A stretch of 64,000 bases of DNA from Bromus sterilis (taxonomy: Eukaryota; Streptophyta; Magnoliopsida; Poales; Poaceae). This document shows, in pieces, positions 33,600 through 45,516 of this stretch. Every line of letters starts with the position of its first letter. Positions within the stretch are counted from its first letter, which is position 1. Made by a program: the position numbers and the translations under genes. The notes below the pieces were generated by a model. That model was not told the DNA's origin. It saw nothing but the letters and a program-made list of their open reading frames with translations, and made no database searches. The DNA is taken from contig OX465600.1 of NCBI GenBank assembly GCA_950022295.1, forward strand, positions 231,529,782 through 231,593,781. The letters run 5' to 3'.

Positions 33600-33850
33600 T
33601 AGTGGCGCATATTGTTAGGATTTAGTGGCGCACTGTGAATGCGCCACCCCTAAGGCCCTTAGGCGTGGCGCATCTCAGAATGCGCCACCCCTAAGAGCTT
33701 AGAGGTGGCGCATTCTGAGATGCGCCACGCCTAAGGGCCTTAGGGGTGGCGCATCCAGAATGCGCCACCTCTAAGCCCTTATTAGTGGCTTGTAGTTAGT
33801 GGCGCATCCCTAATGTGCCACTAAACTCAAAAACAGTGCGCCACCATAAG
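33600..33850. repeat. CACTA 3' subterminal palindromic repeats
   Basis: About seven GTGGCGCAT / ATGCGCCAC halves with CCCTAAG / CTTAGGGG spacers, better preserved than the homologous block at 1150-1398. Confidence 0.88.
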
Positions 33851-33870
33851 GCTATTCCCTAGTAGTGGAA

Positions 33871-36800
33871 GGATCTTCAATATGGTCGATATTCCGTACA
33901 TATCGGATGTCACACATATTAACGGCGTTAGCATGAGGTTGGGTTCGGCAAGCCTGGCATATGCAGATATGGCCTTGCTGAACAGCTAACATTAAGGTTG
34001 AATTGGCTGGCTTAACGTATGTAGATGCGGGCTTCGAACACAGAAGATCGAAAGATCAAGCACGAGTCACATAGATGATGTGATTGGCATAATGGCGTAC
34101 CTTGGACAACATACTGATGGTCGTGACGATCGGGGGAGGTATGCTGTTCGAGGATTGTGTGATCACTTAGTAAATTTGAGAGATGTTGTGCTAAGTGGGA
34201 GTTTTAGAATTGATTGAAATTGAACTCCACATATTATGAACTTAATCTTCATGTCTTAGCAAATATCATTGTAGAAAATGTCATACACAAAATGTTTATA
34301 ACTGTGGCTCTTTAGCGTTATGAAGAACTTAAGGAAAATGGGTCTTACTTCATTGGTGTGTACCAACACCGTTAGCGACATACTCATTTGTAATGACTCG
34401 CTAAACATAATACGAAGAACTGCTAGGAGATACACCTGTTAACTCCGTAATCAAGGAAGATGATGATGAGTATCGTACTCATCGTCACTTATGAATGACT
34501 GTCCAATACACCATACTTCATTTTATGAATCTGAATTGTGAATGCATGTTAACCAACACGTATGACGTGCTAGGTGAACTTGAAAGCACTAGGTCAGAAA
34601 TCAGAGTAATGGAATATGAGTATATGGACGGGGTTTCTTTCAACCATGGTGGAAGGAACAACCTGCTGAGAAAGTAAAATGGAAATGTATAAGATACGTG
34701 AACACCTTGTGTATAACTTGGACTACTAAATTGACTGGTTACTTCGCGATAACTGGGGAGTTGCATCCGCTTCCTCCCAGCTACAAAGACCATGTCTAGA
34801 CTATGTCATGAAGGAGAATCGTTCACCTGTCATGAGATCATGGTCAAAGTTGAGGACTTTAAAGGTAGAACCAATGCAGGAATAGTCATTGACGGAGAAA
34901 GTATATTTGATATACAAGTTACTAATGTCTTTCCCCACAAAATACTAATTGCAGTTGATAAGGTATTTGATGCTTGAACTTACTTCTTGAGAGTGTCTTG
35001 GAAGGGATGAGGTGACAATGTGTGCTGACGATAATAAAGATATTTGATGGTCGACAACACTCTCCCTCTACATCTATCAATTGATTAATATATGAATAAA
35101 TTTATGATCGTTTGAATGTGAACTTTATTAGTGTGTCTTGCATCTTGCGAAGACAATTATTCATAGTAGTGAGAAACGAGTCAGTTGTTCTCCTTTTATG
35201 AGTGATATCTTTTATGGTCACATTACTATTATGAATGAGTTATTCTTATATTGATGATAGTAGTTTGATCATTTATAAGAAATATTGTAATACCAAGAAA
35301 TTATCCAAACTTAATAATGACAGTACCGTTTAAGTCATGAATGGTTTGATGAAGTCTTGGGATACTTGATCTCTTCACACATGCAAACCATGCCTTTTTA
35401 GGTGGGATGACTATAACCTCGCATTCTGGTAAAACAGAGTGTGTACTGATTGTTTAATATCATACATTGTGAGGTATCGTATATCAGCATGTAGTGAATT
35501 TCATTATTTCGTGAACTTCGTGTGTGGACTTAGATGAATATGTGTATTCACTAATGGAACATGAGTCTGAAATAATATGATATGATCAAAAGGGATTTCA
35601 GAGTAAAGATGGATATTGAATTAACAAGAAAGACAAGTCTCTAAATTTTGATCAAAGTGACAATGTTTTGAGTTAGTCTTGGGCATACAGAATTGTGAAA
35701 GTTGTTTCACAAATTACAATGTTTTTGAGACATTTCAATGTTGATTGATGTGCATGAACATTATAATCATACTCTATCGAATAGTGTATGGTCTAAGTTA
35801 TCTCTTACCAAGTTACGTTATTATTGTTTAGAGTTATTAATTTAATATGCAAACACTCACTTCAGTATAGGGAACCATCTAAGTTCGTGGAAACCAACAC
35901 TCTATAAGTCATGGTGAATTGTGGTTTGTAGGAAACTTAATTTATATGATAAATTATCTTTGTAGTGTATCCTTAGACAACTATGGATGCATCTTCCACA
36001 ACTAGAACCAAAAGGAGCAAAACCTGTGTTGCTAAGTGTTTTGGTGTTTGTGGTAATGGAAGAAAAGTGAAAGTTCAACCTAGGTGATTGACCTTGCCTC
36101 CAAATGTCAGAGTAGCGCAGCGGAATATGTTCCGGAAGCAAGACTCTACATTTAGAGGAGAAACTGATGATAATGATCATGATGTTTCGATGGAATATTT
36201 TACTGAGAAAAGTAGGGTTAAAGAATACATTTTTGCCCTTTGTGCGAAATGATATTCATGATTCACTTGTCAAGTTAATGGAACAAGACATACCTACGAA
36301 CTACGAAGAAGCGATGGTGGACCTAAGTACGAGATATGACTATGAGTCATGAAATCCTGTATTGAGTTACATTTAAGATTGCTTGAATCTTATCGAGTAA
36401 GGATGTTACTTGATATTCTCAATAACATCAAAGTTATGAGGAATAAATGTGAACATCAAAGAACACATCAAGATTAATTTTTCACAAAGATTGTTTCTGA
36501 AAAATACAATAGGTTGACTACAATATGTTGCAATGCTTTAGTCAATGGGATATTCACTACGATTAATCCAAAAGGTTATCAATACCGTGACTTCCTCAAA
36601 TCCTGCATTTGAAGAAGTGTTGTAATTGGTACAACAAGAAGGTTTTGAAAACATATGGATGCTAGTGTCTCGTGACAGGAATTCTCGATTTGATGAATGA
36701 TCAAAGGATTTTGGAATTAGCCAAAATATCGAGGAAACATGCATTTTGCATGAAACTGAGTGGGAGCTAAAAACTTTCCTAAACATGATATATGTGGACG

Positions 36801-38020
36801 ACATATTTTGAGTGGGAGCTATGGGAGTATTATCCTAGCTTTATATGTAATTGGCATATTTGAGTGGGAGCCATGGGGTTAGTATCCTAAACTTAATATG
36901 TGTCTGACATATCAAAGTGGGAGCCATGTGGACGTTATCCATATCTTATATGTGACTGACATATTTGAGTGGGAGCAATATGAGTGTTATCCTAAGACTT
37001 AATATGTGCATGACATATTTGAGTGGGAGCATGATAACATTCTCATATATGGATAACATATTATGAATGGTGTAGTTGGTATTAATGATTATGAATCCTT
37101 CATAAATGAAGATGAATAAGTATTAATCATTGAGAATCTATTAAGATAGATTAATGTGTTTAATAACATTGAGTCGGAATACTTTCCTGGATAAGATTCT
37201 GAAGGAGTTTAGAATGGGACAAGTCAAGAAGTAGTTCTTACTTGTATATCCAAGAGAAGTATCGACTTAATCTCAGTACAAGAACAATGGTTAATTAAAT
37301 AAAAGAAATGGATGTGCTAGATCCTCTATGCCTTTGTCATAGGTTCTTTCATATAAAACCAGAGTTATGTACTCGACGTAATGTGACCCAAGTTCTTAGT
37401 TGTAAGAACATGTTGTGATATGATTTATGAGTAAATCATTGAACAAAGAGTTAAGTTTATCCTTCAGTATCTGGATAGTACTGAGGATACATCTCAAATT
37501 TGTAAATGATAGTGGACTTGAGCATAAATGTTATGTTGGCTCAAGTTCTGACACTAACCTAGAAAATTGAGATATCATACTATTGAATGCCTAAGTTAAA
37601 AGAAACATGGTTAGACATAAAAGTTGCATAAAATGCACTAAGGAATAAAACTACATTGATGTGGCTGCTTTAGAAGTAGCAAGAGTTATATTCTGGCCTG
37701 AGAAGTTCGACTTCTGGCTGAGTGAGTTTTCAGTGTGCATGACTATGGGAAAGTCTGCTTGACCCACCGGCTGTCATTGCTGAAACACAGCAAACGAAGT
37801 CTCACTCCCCAGCCAAAATATATATACCTCATCATTATAATGGATAATGAAAGGAATGTCAAACTAGGTGACATTAATGATTTACAAAAGACATACGGGT
37901 CTGAATGGTACCCAAACCGTTGATACAACCTTTTCCACATGCAAGCCTGATCAATAACCATATAGATGATATGGAGTTATGATCCATAGAAAATGCAACT
38001 AGATTATTTGTACTCTAGTG
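33871..38020 (+). pseudogene. Copia interior with decayed integrase-RT-RNase H
   Basis: No frame above about 90 codons survives. Identifiable landmarks: SLVKLMEQDIPTNYEEAM at about 36264-36320, like the PTxYEEAM segment at the start of Copia RT; FLNMIYVDDIF at 36776-36808, the RT catalytic box; and a CTGCTTTAGAAGTAGCAAGAG region near 37665, in the place of the RNase H EAEY/ASEAAKE segment. Between 33871 and 36200 I can identify no domain. The element is an old, dead Copia copy. Confidence 0.7.
36759..37030 (+). repeat. Tandem 51-54 bp repeat grown from the RT YVDD segment
   Basis: GAGTGGGAGC (once AAGTGGGAGC) occurs at 36759, 36810, 36861, 36915, 36967 and 37021. Each is preceded by a version of ATATGTG..CGACATATTT. 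The first copy encodes YVDDIF in the RT; later copies read similar but degenerate text, so the catalytic motif itself was the repeated unit. Confidence 0.8.
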
Positions 38021-38032
38021 CAAGTGGGAGAC
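38021..38032 (+). promoter_or_regulatory. Copia polypurine tract
   Basis: CAAGTGGGAGAC directly before the 3' LTR, the usual Copia form in grasses. Confidence 0.8.
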
Positions 38033-39223
38033 TGTCGGAAATGTGCCCTAGAGGCAAATAAAATATGTTTTATTGAGCATATTCCATTAGTTCATAATAC
38101 GTTTTATACTATGTTATAACTGTATTAAGAGGAAACCTTAATATAGGTGTGGTATACAAACAACTAGGTCCCTAGTTAACTCTAGTAAACTAGTCCATTA
38201 GGCGATTGATCATCAAGGTTTCCTGATCATGAGACAAATAAGTCTGTTAGCAATGGAGTCGTATCATTGGATAATGATATGATGGACATACACCCACCAG
38301 AAGTGTTGCGATGTGATCAAGTCACATAGTTAGACATTGCGATAACTATAACGTAGTGACCAGATCCTTTGACCGTAATGATCATACGTAATTGTCATCT
38401 ATGAGGAGACTTTGATTTTTATCCCACCGCCTGACTGAAATATGCTGGCCATAACAGTGCACTTTGGGTATTCCGAAATAGATGGTTGATGAGTATGCAA
38501 ATAGATCAAAGAAGGATTTTTCTATCCGTGTGACGGATAGGTACTCTGGGCCCACTCGGTGATATTGCATCATGAAATTTACAAACGAGTGACTAGGTCA
38601 CGGAGTTGTAATATCACGGGAACGAGTAAACTTGTTTGTTGAGAACGAGGACAAACTAGGTATATTGGATATCGATGATCAAGCCTCGGACAAGCAAAGT
38701 ACCATAGGACAAAGGGAACAGGCATAAGGTTAACGGATCCAACAACGATTGAAGTTCATTCGATGGAAGCGCAGGAGCTATCAAAGATTGTAACCAGGTC
38801 CAATTGATTAGTCATTGATCAATGAGATTGTCTCAATCATGTCTGTTGTTTCCCGGACCGTAGGGTGTTACACTTAAGGTTATTCGACGCAGTAAGGATT
38901 GATTCGGGATCACCGGAGAAATAAGAGAGAGCACCGGAATTGTTCCGGTGAAGGCCGGAAGTTGTTCTGGGTATTTTGAAAGGTTCAAAATATATTTAAT
39001 AATGTTTAATTAATGTTCATTTATTTAATTATCTAAATTAAATATTAAAGTATAATTAAAAATGAATTAAAAGGCATATGGGCCTCATAGGGCCCATTAG
39101 GGGGAGTGGGAGTCCTCCCCCATGGTCCATGGCGCCATGAGGGGGCCCACCCCCCTTATTTGGTGCGCCACCCCCTCCCTTGGGATTAGTCCCAACCCGG
39201 AAGTGGAGTGCGGGTGTGGCACC
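38033..39223 (+). repeat. Copia 3' LTR, first part
   Basis: Begins TGTCGGAAATGTGCCC and aligns with 8452 onward. It keeps about 200 bp (near 38950-39155) absent from the 5' LTR. It is interrupted by the X solo LTR at 39224 and resumes at 43483. Confidence 0.9.
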
Positions 39224-42200
39224 TGTAAGGCCTGATATGCGGTACTGTTCCAGATCTTGGTGTTTCCACCCAGATCCGGGGACGAAGCACATATCGGTCC
39301 CACCGCGACATATGACGAAGTCATATGCCCCGGATTTCCAACATGATATCACAACATTACAGATACAAAGATACAACATCTCATACAATTGGCATACAAC
39401 TGCCTCAAATACAATACATCAGCGGTAGGTACATGTCTGAGTACAGACTACAAGCAAATGCCTAGTCGTAAAGAGAAAAACATCTATCCCCATAACCACA
39501 CGGGTCCAGGCCCTCTGCCGGGATCCGCCTAAGTAGACGTCGTCGAGTCTTCACGTGAAACGTCGATCACCATACCTGTTGTCGATCAAGAACCCTGAAA
39601 AGAGTTTGGGGGTAGTATCATGAGTACAGAGGTACTCAGCATCCAACTGTAGTTGTCATCTGACCCAGCAAGGACTTCATCACTCGTCATTCTAGGACAA
39701 CTAGTAGTTTAAGGTAAGGAAGGGGTAAGTGGTGAGGTTGCTGCCGCACTAGCATTTATGAAGTGGCTAACGATATAGAGAGTAAGGTAAGAATCCAAGC
39801 ATTCGATGAGGAATCGCCTCCAACAAGTCTTGCTATCAGCTACTTACGCAAGCATAACACCTATCCTATCCTTGTCCTCCTCTTCGCATCCCGACGAAGA
39901 AGAAGCAGTCAAGGCACACACACACGTTGATCAAGTTATATTAAGATTATCTCAGCTGTTGTTGTCTATGAACAAGGAGTAGGTCTCAAGTCGTCCATAA
40001 CCGTGGACACGGCTTATCGAAAAGATTTAACCCTGCAGGGGTGTACCAACTGCCCATTACAAGGCTCCGCACGCACGCTCATCACTCTCAATTGCTACCC
40101 ATCACAGGCAACCATTTTATGATTTCGTTCCAAGAGATCCGAAACGACAGGTCCCTCTAGCTAACAACGAACAAATCCGGGTGGCCCCCGGTGAGTCGAC
40201 ATCCATCTCAGGAGCCGGCCGCGCTCTTGATCTGGTCTCTATCGTCTGTCGCAGGTTTGGATAGCCGATTAATCACACATGGGAAACCGGGTCCTCAGCC
40301 GGACAAGGTGGGCCAGCAAGGGAACTATGTCCTTACTGGTCCGGGTTGGTTTGTAAACAACTGGCAGCTGACCAGCACACACACAGTTTCAAATGGTAAA
40401 TCAGCTTGGGCCACCACTAGAAATGTTTGAAGCTAGGTAGGTAAGAAAAGGGGGCCCCATAAAATCCCACACGCGGTTAGGCACGCTCAGTCTTAAAACC
40501 AATACCCGGAACTCGGGTCCTAGGTGACTCGAATGGAACAAAGCGTCGGGGCGGGATATCCTAGACCTTCCATCCTTCGTCGAATATAGTCAACATTATA
40601 ATAATCATATCATCAACAACAATAATAATAATAATGTCATATCCCGAACCAAGGAGTAACAGGATAACATCGTAGCATCCTAAGCATGCATACTAAGCAG
40701 GGGCTGAGCGACGAGCAATAGTAACATAGCAGTACAAGGTTTGCTGGGAAGGGACATGGCTGTATCGGTTTGAAAGAGGCTGTAAACATGTGGTAGGATC
40801 AAACATCAAACCTAACCTAGACTAGCATGCAAACCGCTGGTTGAAATAGAATGGATCATAAGTAATGTATAGTCCTTTCCTGTTGATAAGTCGGGTTCCG
40901 AAGGTGTAGTTGATCGCAAGCTCGCATCGTCTCCGAGAGGTACCCGCGGAAGCACACAAGACGGTAAACACTGGAAAGCAATCAATGAGCAAGCACTCTA
41001 TTACTACGGGGCAACACGAGCAAACATCAACAAGAAGCAACACGAGACATCGCACCTACCGTCGAGAACGGTTACTAACAGTTTAAGTGGGGTATCGGTC
41101 ACACACGACGAATACCACACGTTTACGGTGGTTCAAGTTGCTTAGCTATAGGCGATCAACCAGCGGTTATTAACATGGCTACTCAAGCAAGCATGGCATA
41201 GCACACAAGCATGGAAAGAGGTGAAGCACAAAGTAAACTATCTATCCTAGTCAATTTTAGTGGGGCACAACCTAGACATGGCATAACACTAAGTGCCGCA
41301 CGATGATTAAAACATTTGGTTCTGTTCTGTCCTAAACCATATTTTAGATTGGTTAACAATAGCAAACAATAGAATAAACACAAAGTACACGAAATTTGAT
41401 CAAGTTACATATAAAGAACACCCCAAACGGAGTTACGGTTAAAAAGATACAAGCAAAACAAGTTACGGGCACAAACTGCCAACATCAGGAAGCACACTTT
41501 AGAGCAATGCACAAACAGAAAAATCAATGCAAACATGCTCACAAATGATATGAAATTAAACTAGACATGACATGGAAGGCATGGAAAAAAGAATCATGCA
41601 AATAGGCATCATAGATCAAAAGATATTAAGCAAACAACATGGCATCGCAAAGTAACAGACTTAGTGAAAAACTGAGGTGGCTGTCAAAAACAGCAGCATA
41701 GCAACTTTGGAGCTTAATAACTATATGATCAGTAATGCTAACATGAAGATGAAATACATGGGATGAAAGTAGACATGATGCTTAACAATATGCAATTGGA
41801 ATCACTCAATTCCGATAAACGGTTGCGAAGCAATGGTCACCCGAAGTTGCAACAAAATATAAACAGCAGCACACTAACAGAATGGTAGCTACTTTGGAGC
41901 AAGATTTAATATAGCTAAAGCACCCAAACATGACAAGTTAAAGCATGGAAATGAAGTACACATGATGCTTAACACATAGGAGAAAGAATCAATGCAATAG
42001 GCCTCATGGATGTGTCACAATCATCTCCCAAAGTTGCAATAAAATAATTACAGCAACACACTAACAGGAAAATTAGCAGTTAACGGCCTGATGCCCTGTT
42101 CATCACACAATTACACAATCAAGATGACCTCAAATGCAAAAGCTCACAAAAGATGAATTGAAGTACACGCAATTCTTAGCAACTTTCATTTTGGGGGCAC

Positions 42201-43477
42201 GTTCATCGGAGCTACTGATCAACGAGAAAACGCAGTACAAGACGGGATCAGCAGCAAATTTTTCCAACACTTGGCAAATTTTTCAGCAGGGTTAGTTCAG
42301 AGGAAAAAAAATGAAGAGGGCTACCATTGGGCTTCGGACCAGCAGGCCAGAGGCGGCTAGGCCAGGGAGTTGGGCCGCGCAGGCGCTGGAAGCTAGGCTG
42401 GGCCGGCCCACGTGGGAGGGGAGGTCCCGATCGGGATCTCGCCCGATCCCGACGAGGACGACGACGCCGGCTCCGGCAGCCACGCCGGCGAGGGCGGGCG
42501 GTGCAAGGCGGGGGCGCTGCTCCAGGGGGCGCGCGGCGTGCTGGGCTCTGCTGGGTGGCGGAGGGAGGCCGGAGCAGGGGAGGCCGGTGGCCGGCGAGCT
42601 CCTGCCCGCAGCGCCTCGAGCTCCATGGCTGGCCGGGCGGCGGCTTCCTGCGAGGAGAAGGGAGCAGCGGGTGAGAGAGGGAGAAAGAGAGGAGAGGGGA
42701 AGGAGGAGAGGGAGAGGAGGAGAGGCGCCCGGTGACCCGGCTGGCCGGCAGCGGCCGGAGTGCGCAGGCGGCGACGGTTGCCCACGGGCATGGAGGTTGG
42801 AGGAGGGAGAGAGAGAGAGGAGAGGTGGGTGGCAGGCTTGATCTGGGCTGTCGGATCGCGAGATCTGACGGTCCAGATCTGAGAGGGCTAGGGTTGCTGC
42901 GAAAATGGGGGATTTTTGGGTCAGATCTGGAAAAAGTGGAGGGGGGTGGCTGAAATTTTGTGCCTAGGGAAACCCTAGAAATGGGTGGGAGTGTAGTGGT
43001 CTTTATATAGCCCCGGTGGCTGGCAGTTTGCAAAAACATCCCCGGTTTTTCTCTCGCGCGCGCGGTGCTCACATTTCTGACCGCCGGGGGTCCGCAGTAC
43101 CTCCGATTCGGGTAAAACTTCGAACTGCGCGATCAGCGCGTCGAGCCGGAGGCGTTCACCCCGCGCTGGAACCGTTCCGAAAACACTTTCTGGTGCGCTA
43201 TAAAAATAACCCGTTTAATTATTAAACGGGTTTTTTTGTTCCGTTGGCTGCGGCTGGTCTCGTGCTGTTTTCGCGACGGTGATTGGGTGAAACCCGATGT
43301 CGCAAAGGTCGGGTGTCAGGGTGGAAAGGGTCGGTCTCCGTCCGGTACGAGATAAGAGGGAGAAAAATAATCGCCGATCGATAAATCGGGGATGCAAACA
43401 CCGCAAACAAATCCGACAATCAAACAATTCACACCGAAAACAAAATTTTTAATTTTTGTGAAAACTAGGTTGTTACA
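39224..43477 (-). mobile_element. Solo LTR of element family X (4.25 kb)
   Basis: Plus-strand text runs TGTAAGGCCTGATATGCGG to GGTTGTTACA; by the primer site of the related full element the LTR points left. Flanks are GCACC (39219-39223) and TCACC (43478-43482), a 5-bp duplication with one change. There is no interior. A TATA box (CTATATAAAG on the minus strand) lies at 43001-43010. The GC-rich 42300-42830 produces long overlapping frames on both strands with no known domain. Elsewhere the LTR is AT-rich and non-coding, with a small (AAT)n run near 40619-40634. Confidence 0.88.
43001..43010 (-). promoter_or_regulatory. TATA box of X solo LTR
   Basis: CTATATAAAG on the minus strand, conserved at 60791-60800 in the other X LTR. 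Confidence 0.6.
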
Positions 43478-43482
43478 TCACC

Positions 43483-44051
43483 CCTCCTTAGCCTATATAA
43501 GGAGGGGTAGAGGTGCCCTTTTATTCATCATATTTTTGAGACAAGTTCTCTTCTCTCTCTTCCTCCTTTCTCCTTCCTTGCGTGGACTCCCCTTGTTTGG
43601 AGTCTATACTTAGTTGGGGATTTCTCCACCATACGCACGCCGTCGTGATTATGGAATCGGGATCCGAATCCATCTTCTTTCCACTTCTCTACTGGTTCGG
43701 AGCCTGGAGGGACGTCGGGTATAATCCCGTGTGGCACTACACTTTTGGTGCTACTTCGTCGTCGTGGCCATATCGCGAGGTCCTCATCAGCAACGTTCCG
43801 ATGGAGACGTAATCTCGTCATCGGTCTACAAGGACCGGGTGGCTTCTGGAGTCATCGTGGATCTGCGTGGCATCGAGGATTGCCGTTATGACTACACCAA
43901 CTAGGTTCACGCGGGAACATTTCCCGCTTAACGGACTACATATTGGTATGTGATCTATTTCTGTCTGTTACTTGTATCGCCATAGCATAGGTCCTGGGTA
44001 TGGGTCTCGTAGGTTATGATTTTTTTTTGTTTTCTTCCCCGAACCCCAACA
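43483..44051 (+). repeat. Copia 3' LTR, second part
   Basis: Matches 9440-9923 plus 22333-22433 of the 5' LTR and ends CCCCAACA, followed by CACTC. Confidence 0.9.
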
Positions 44052-44056
44052 CACTC

Positions 44057-45091
44057 GTGTCATATCATATCCGCTAATATGTGCCTCAAGGACTAGAGGT
44101 GTGTGTCCTGTTCTTGGAATTTCCGGTGGATAGTCCTCTTGCGAGAAGGTGATGCTGACTTCCCAGTCGCGTAGATAGTAGGGTTCTTTCACTAGGATGT
44201 CCTCGGCTGTGTGGGCTTGGAGAGCGCTTGCTCCTTGCTTCTTCTTTGATCATGCACACTCGATCATGAGATGGTGGGTACTGCTCCTCTGTGTTGGGCG
44301 CTTGTGGCGGTGCCGTCCTGCGAGCTCAGTTGGCCCTGCGCTACTTCTGTTCCCTGAGCCTGTCGGAGAGTTCGATAAAGAGTCGAAAATTTCTGAGAGT
44401 GTGGCCTACCCTGCGCCGTCCCTCATCGTCTTCAAAACAGTGGATTGTGCAGGCTCCTTACAACTGCTCTCTGTGTGTAAGGTTGCTCGAGTTTCCGTGT
44501 CGTCTTTTCCCAATGATCTAATATGTCTGCGAGTGATCTTTGGAGCGAGAGTGGAACCTCGGGTCCAACTCGATTCCGTCGTGGATCAAATGGTATCGGA
44601 TCATCTTGGAGAATTCGTCTGGTCTTCTGTCAGGATCGTAGTACTCGCCCGGTCGGGGTGGTCGAGTCCGTGTCAGGAATCGCTGCCTCTGTGGGTGATT
44701 GATTGGTGGTAGGAGATTCCGTGGCGACTGGTGCTTGGTCGAGCAGAATTTCGATGTGGATTTCCTGCGATTGGTCCGGTGCCAGCCTTGGTTCTGTGAC
44801 TGCAACTTGGGCTCGTCTCCTGGCTTGGCGGTTCATTTGTTGTTGGATGTAGCTTCTGTAGCCGCCAAAAAACTGATCTTGACCTGCTCGTTGGTCGAGT
44901 GCGCCTGGTTCCGCGAAAGAAAGGCTTGCGATGAATTTGAGTTCCTCGAGTGGATCGGTTCTTGCTTGAATTGTTGTTGAAGTCGCCAAGTTGCTGGTTT
45001 CTGATGACGGGACCGCCGAGATCGTGATTCCAACCAGCGATATCCCCACGGTCGGCTCTAATTGACGAGGATCGTCCTCAGCAAATCCCAT
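44057..45091 (-). pseudogene. gag and protease N-part of the Tat-like element
   Basis: ATG at 45089-45091 opens MGFAEDDPRQLEPTVG, the usual Tat gag start in grasses, and continues to a stop at 44630. A second frame (44805-44518) has RPPRPGEYYDPDRRPDEFSK. Further left, in changed frames, come HTLRNFRLFIELSDRLREQ (typical text after the gag zinc region), EDYPPEIPRTGHTPLV and LEAHISGYDMTRV, which joins to FMDGGSN at 8446. The large capsid segment normally found between the N-terminus and the zinc region is not seen, so an internal deletion is likely. The polyprotein would form particles; this copy cannot. Confidence 0.78.
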
Positions 45092-45516
45092 GGTAAGGTA
45101 CCCTGGATTTAGATCGTAGAGAGAGGTGCAGGTTGGCGATGCTCCTCCGCTAACAGGAGACGGTGATTTACCCAGGTTTAGGCCCTTAGATCGGTAAAAC
45201 CCCTACTTCCTACTCGGTTGTATTATGATGGAGGCGATTACAGTGGAGGTCAAGGTGAGATCGCCCGAGACCAGGGTGTTGCTATGAGATTGGATGTCCT
45301 AGACGTCCCCTCTCCGAGCCTTTATATATTAGGCTGGCTCGCAAGAACTCCATCTAGGTTTACAAAGGTAGTTGCCTAATCTAGCTTTAGTCTTGAACGC
45401 CAAGTCTTGGTTTCCATAATGTCATGGAATCCTATGTCGGTGCAGCCTCCGGTGCTTCGAGTGAGCCAGTCTTGGGCCCGTCGAAGCTTCTACCAGTCCT
45501 TCTGTATTGACACGCA
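45092..45516 (-). promoter_or_regulatory. Leader or LTR part of the Tat-like element with TATA box
   Basis: On the minus strand, TAATATATAAAGGCTCGGAG (near 45322-45341) is a good core promoter upstream of the gag ATG. The sequence is cut at 45517 by element X, with ACGCA (45512-45516) the expected left target duplication. Confidence 0.55.

Larger units (their letters stand above)
22977..33867 (+). mobile_element. CACTA (En/Spm) transposon, complete, two-gene
   Basis: A 10,891-bp element with terminal inverted repeats CACTACTAGGGAAATAGC (22977-22994) and GCTATTCCCTAGTAGTG (33851-33867). They match except for one A. A perfect 3-bp duplication GAA flanks it (22974-22976, 33868-33870), as the superfamily requires. 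Palindromic subterminal repeats occupy both ends. Inside are a TNP2-type transposase gene (23918-27421), an internal repeat cluster (27813-27990) and a four-exon second gene (29350-33084). Both genes carry stops or a frameshift, so movement would now need proteins from another copy. The element sits in the interior of the Copia element. Confidence 0.96.
8452..44051 (+). mobile_element. Ty1/Copia retrotransposon, decayed, host of three later insertions
   Basis: The element begins TGTTGGTAATGTGCCC and ends CCCCAACA. It is flanked by a perfect 5-bp duplication CACTC (8447-8451 and 44052-44056), and its removal restores the Tat-like protease frame. Its own sequence is about 8 kb; the rest is three nested elements: 9924-22327 in the 5' LTR, 22977-33867 in the interior and 39224-43477 in the 3' LTR. 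A primer site, a purine-rich tract before the 3' LTR, and vestiges of Copia RT (YVDDI) identify the superfamily. LTR start and leader resemble Angela/BARE-type elements. No reading frame longer than about 90 residues survives in its interior. Confidence 0.9.
1417..45516 (-). mobile_element. Tat-like Ty3/Gypsy retrotransposon, heavily interrupted
   Basis: This is the outermost element, transcribed right to left. The visible parts are a leader or LTR part with a TATA box (45092-45516), gag (44057-45091), protease, reverse transcriptase, RNase H and integrase (8446 down to about 4640), a 3' tandem array (4550-2190) and an opposite-strand frame (1417-1638). Rejoining across the Copia insertion restores the protein order GYDMTRV then FMDGGSN, which shows that 44057 and 8446 were once adjacent. 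The RNase H (NNEAEYEALLHG), the DGGS protease site and the antisense frame beyond pol fit the Tat/Retand lineage. The outer LTR ends lie beyond both edges of the window. Confidence 0.78.

Noticed and set aside
33871..36200. Search for single-copy host genes in the large AT-rich interior
   Set aside because: Only short frames such as 34792-34977 occur. The region lies between Copia landmarks and has no splice-consistent gene.
42248..43072. 274-codon minus-strand frame and several plus-strand frames
   Set aside because: They are in the GC-rich part of an X LTR and are Pro/Ser/Arg-rich. The matching part of the other X LTR (48558-49169) does not keep the frame.
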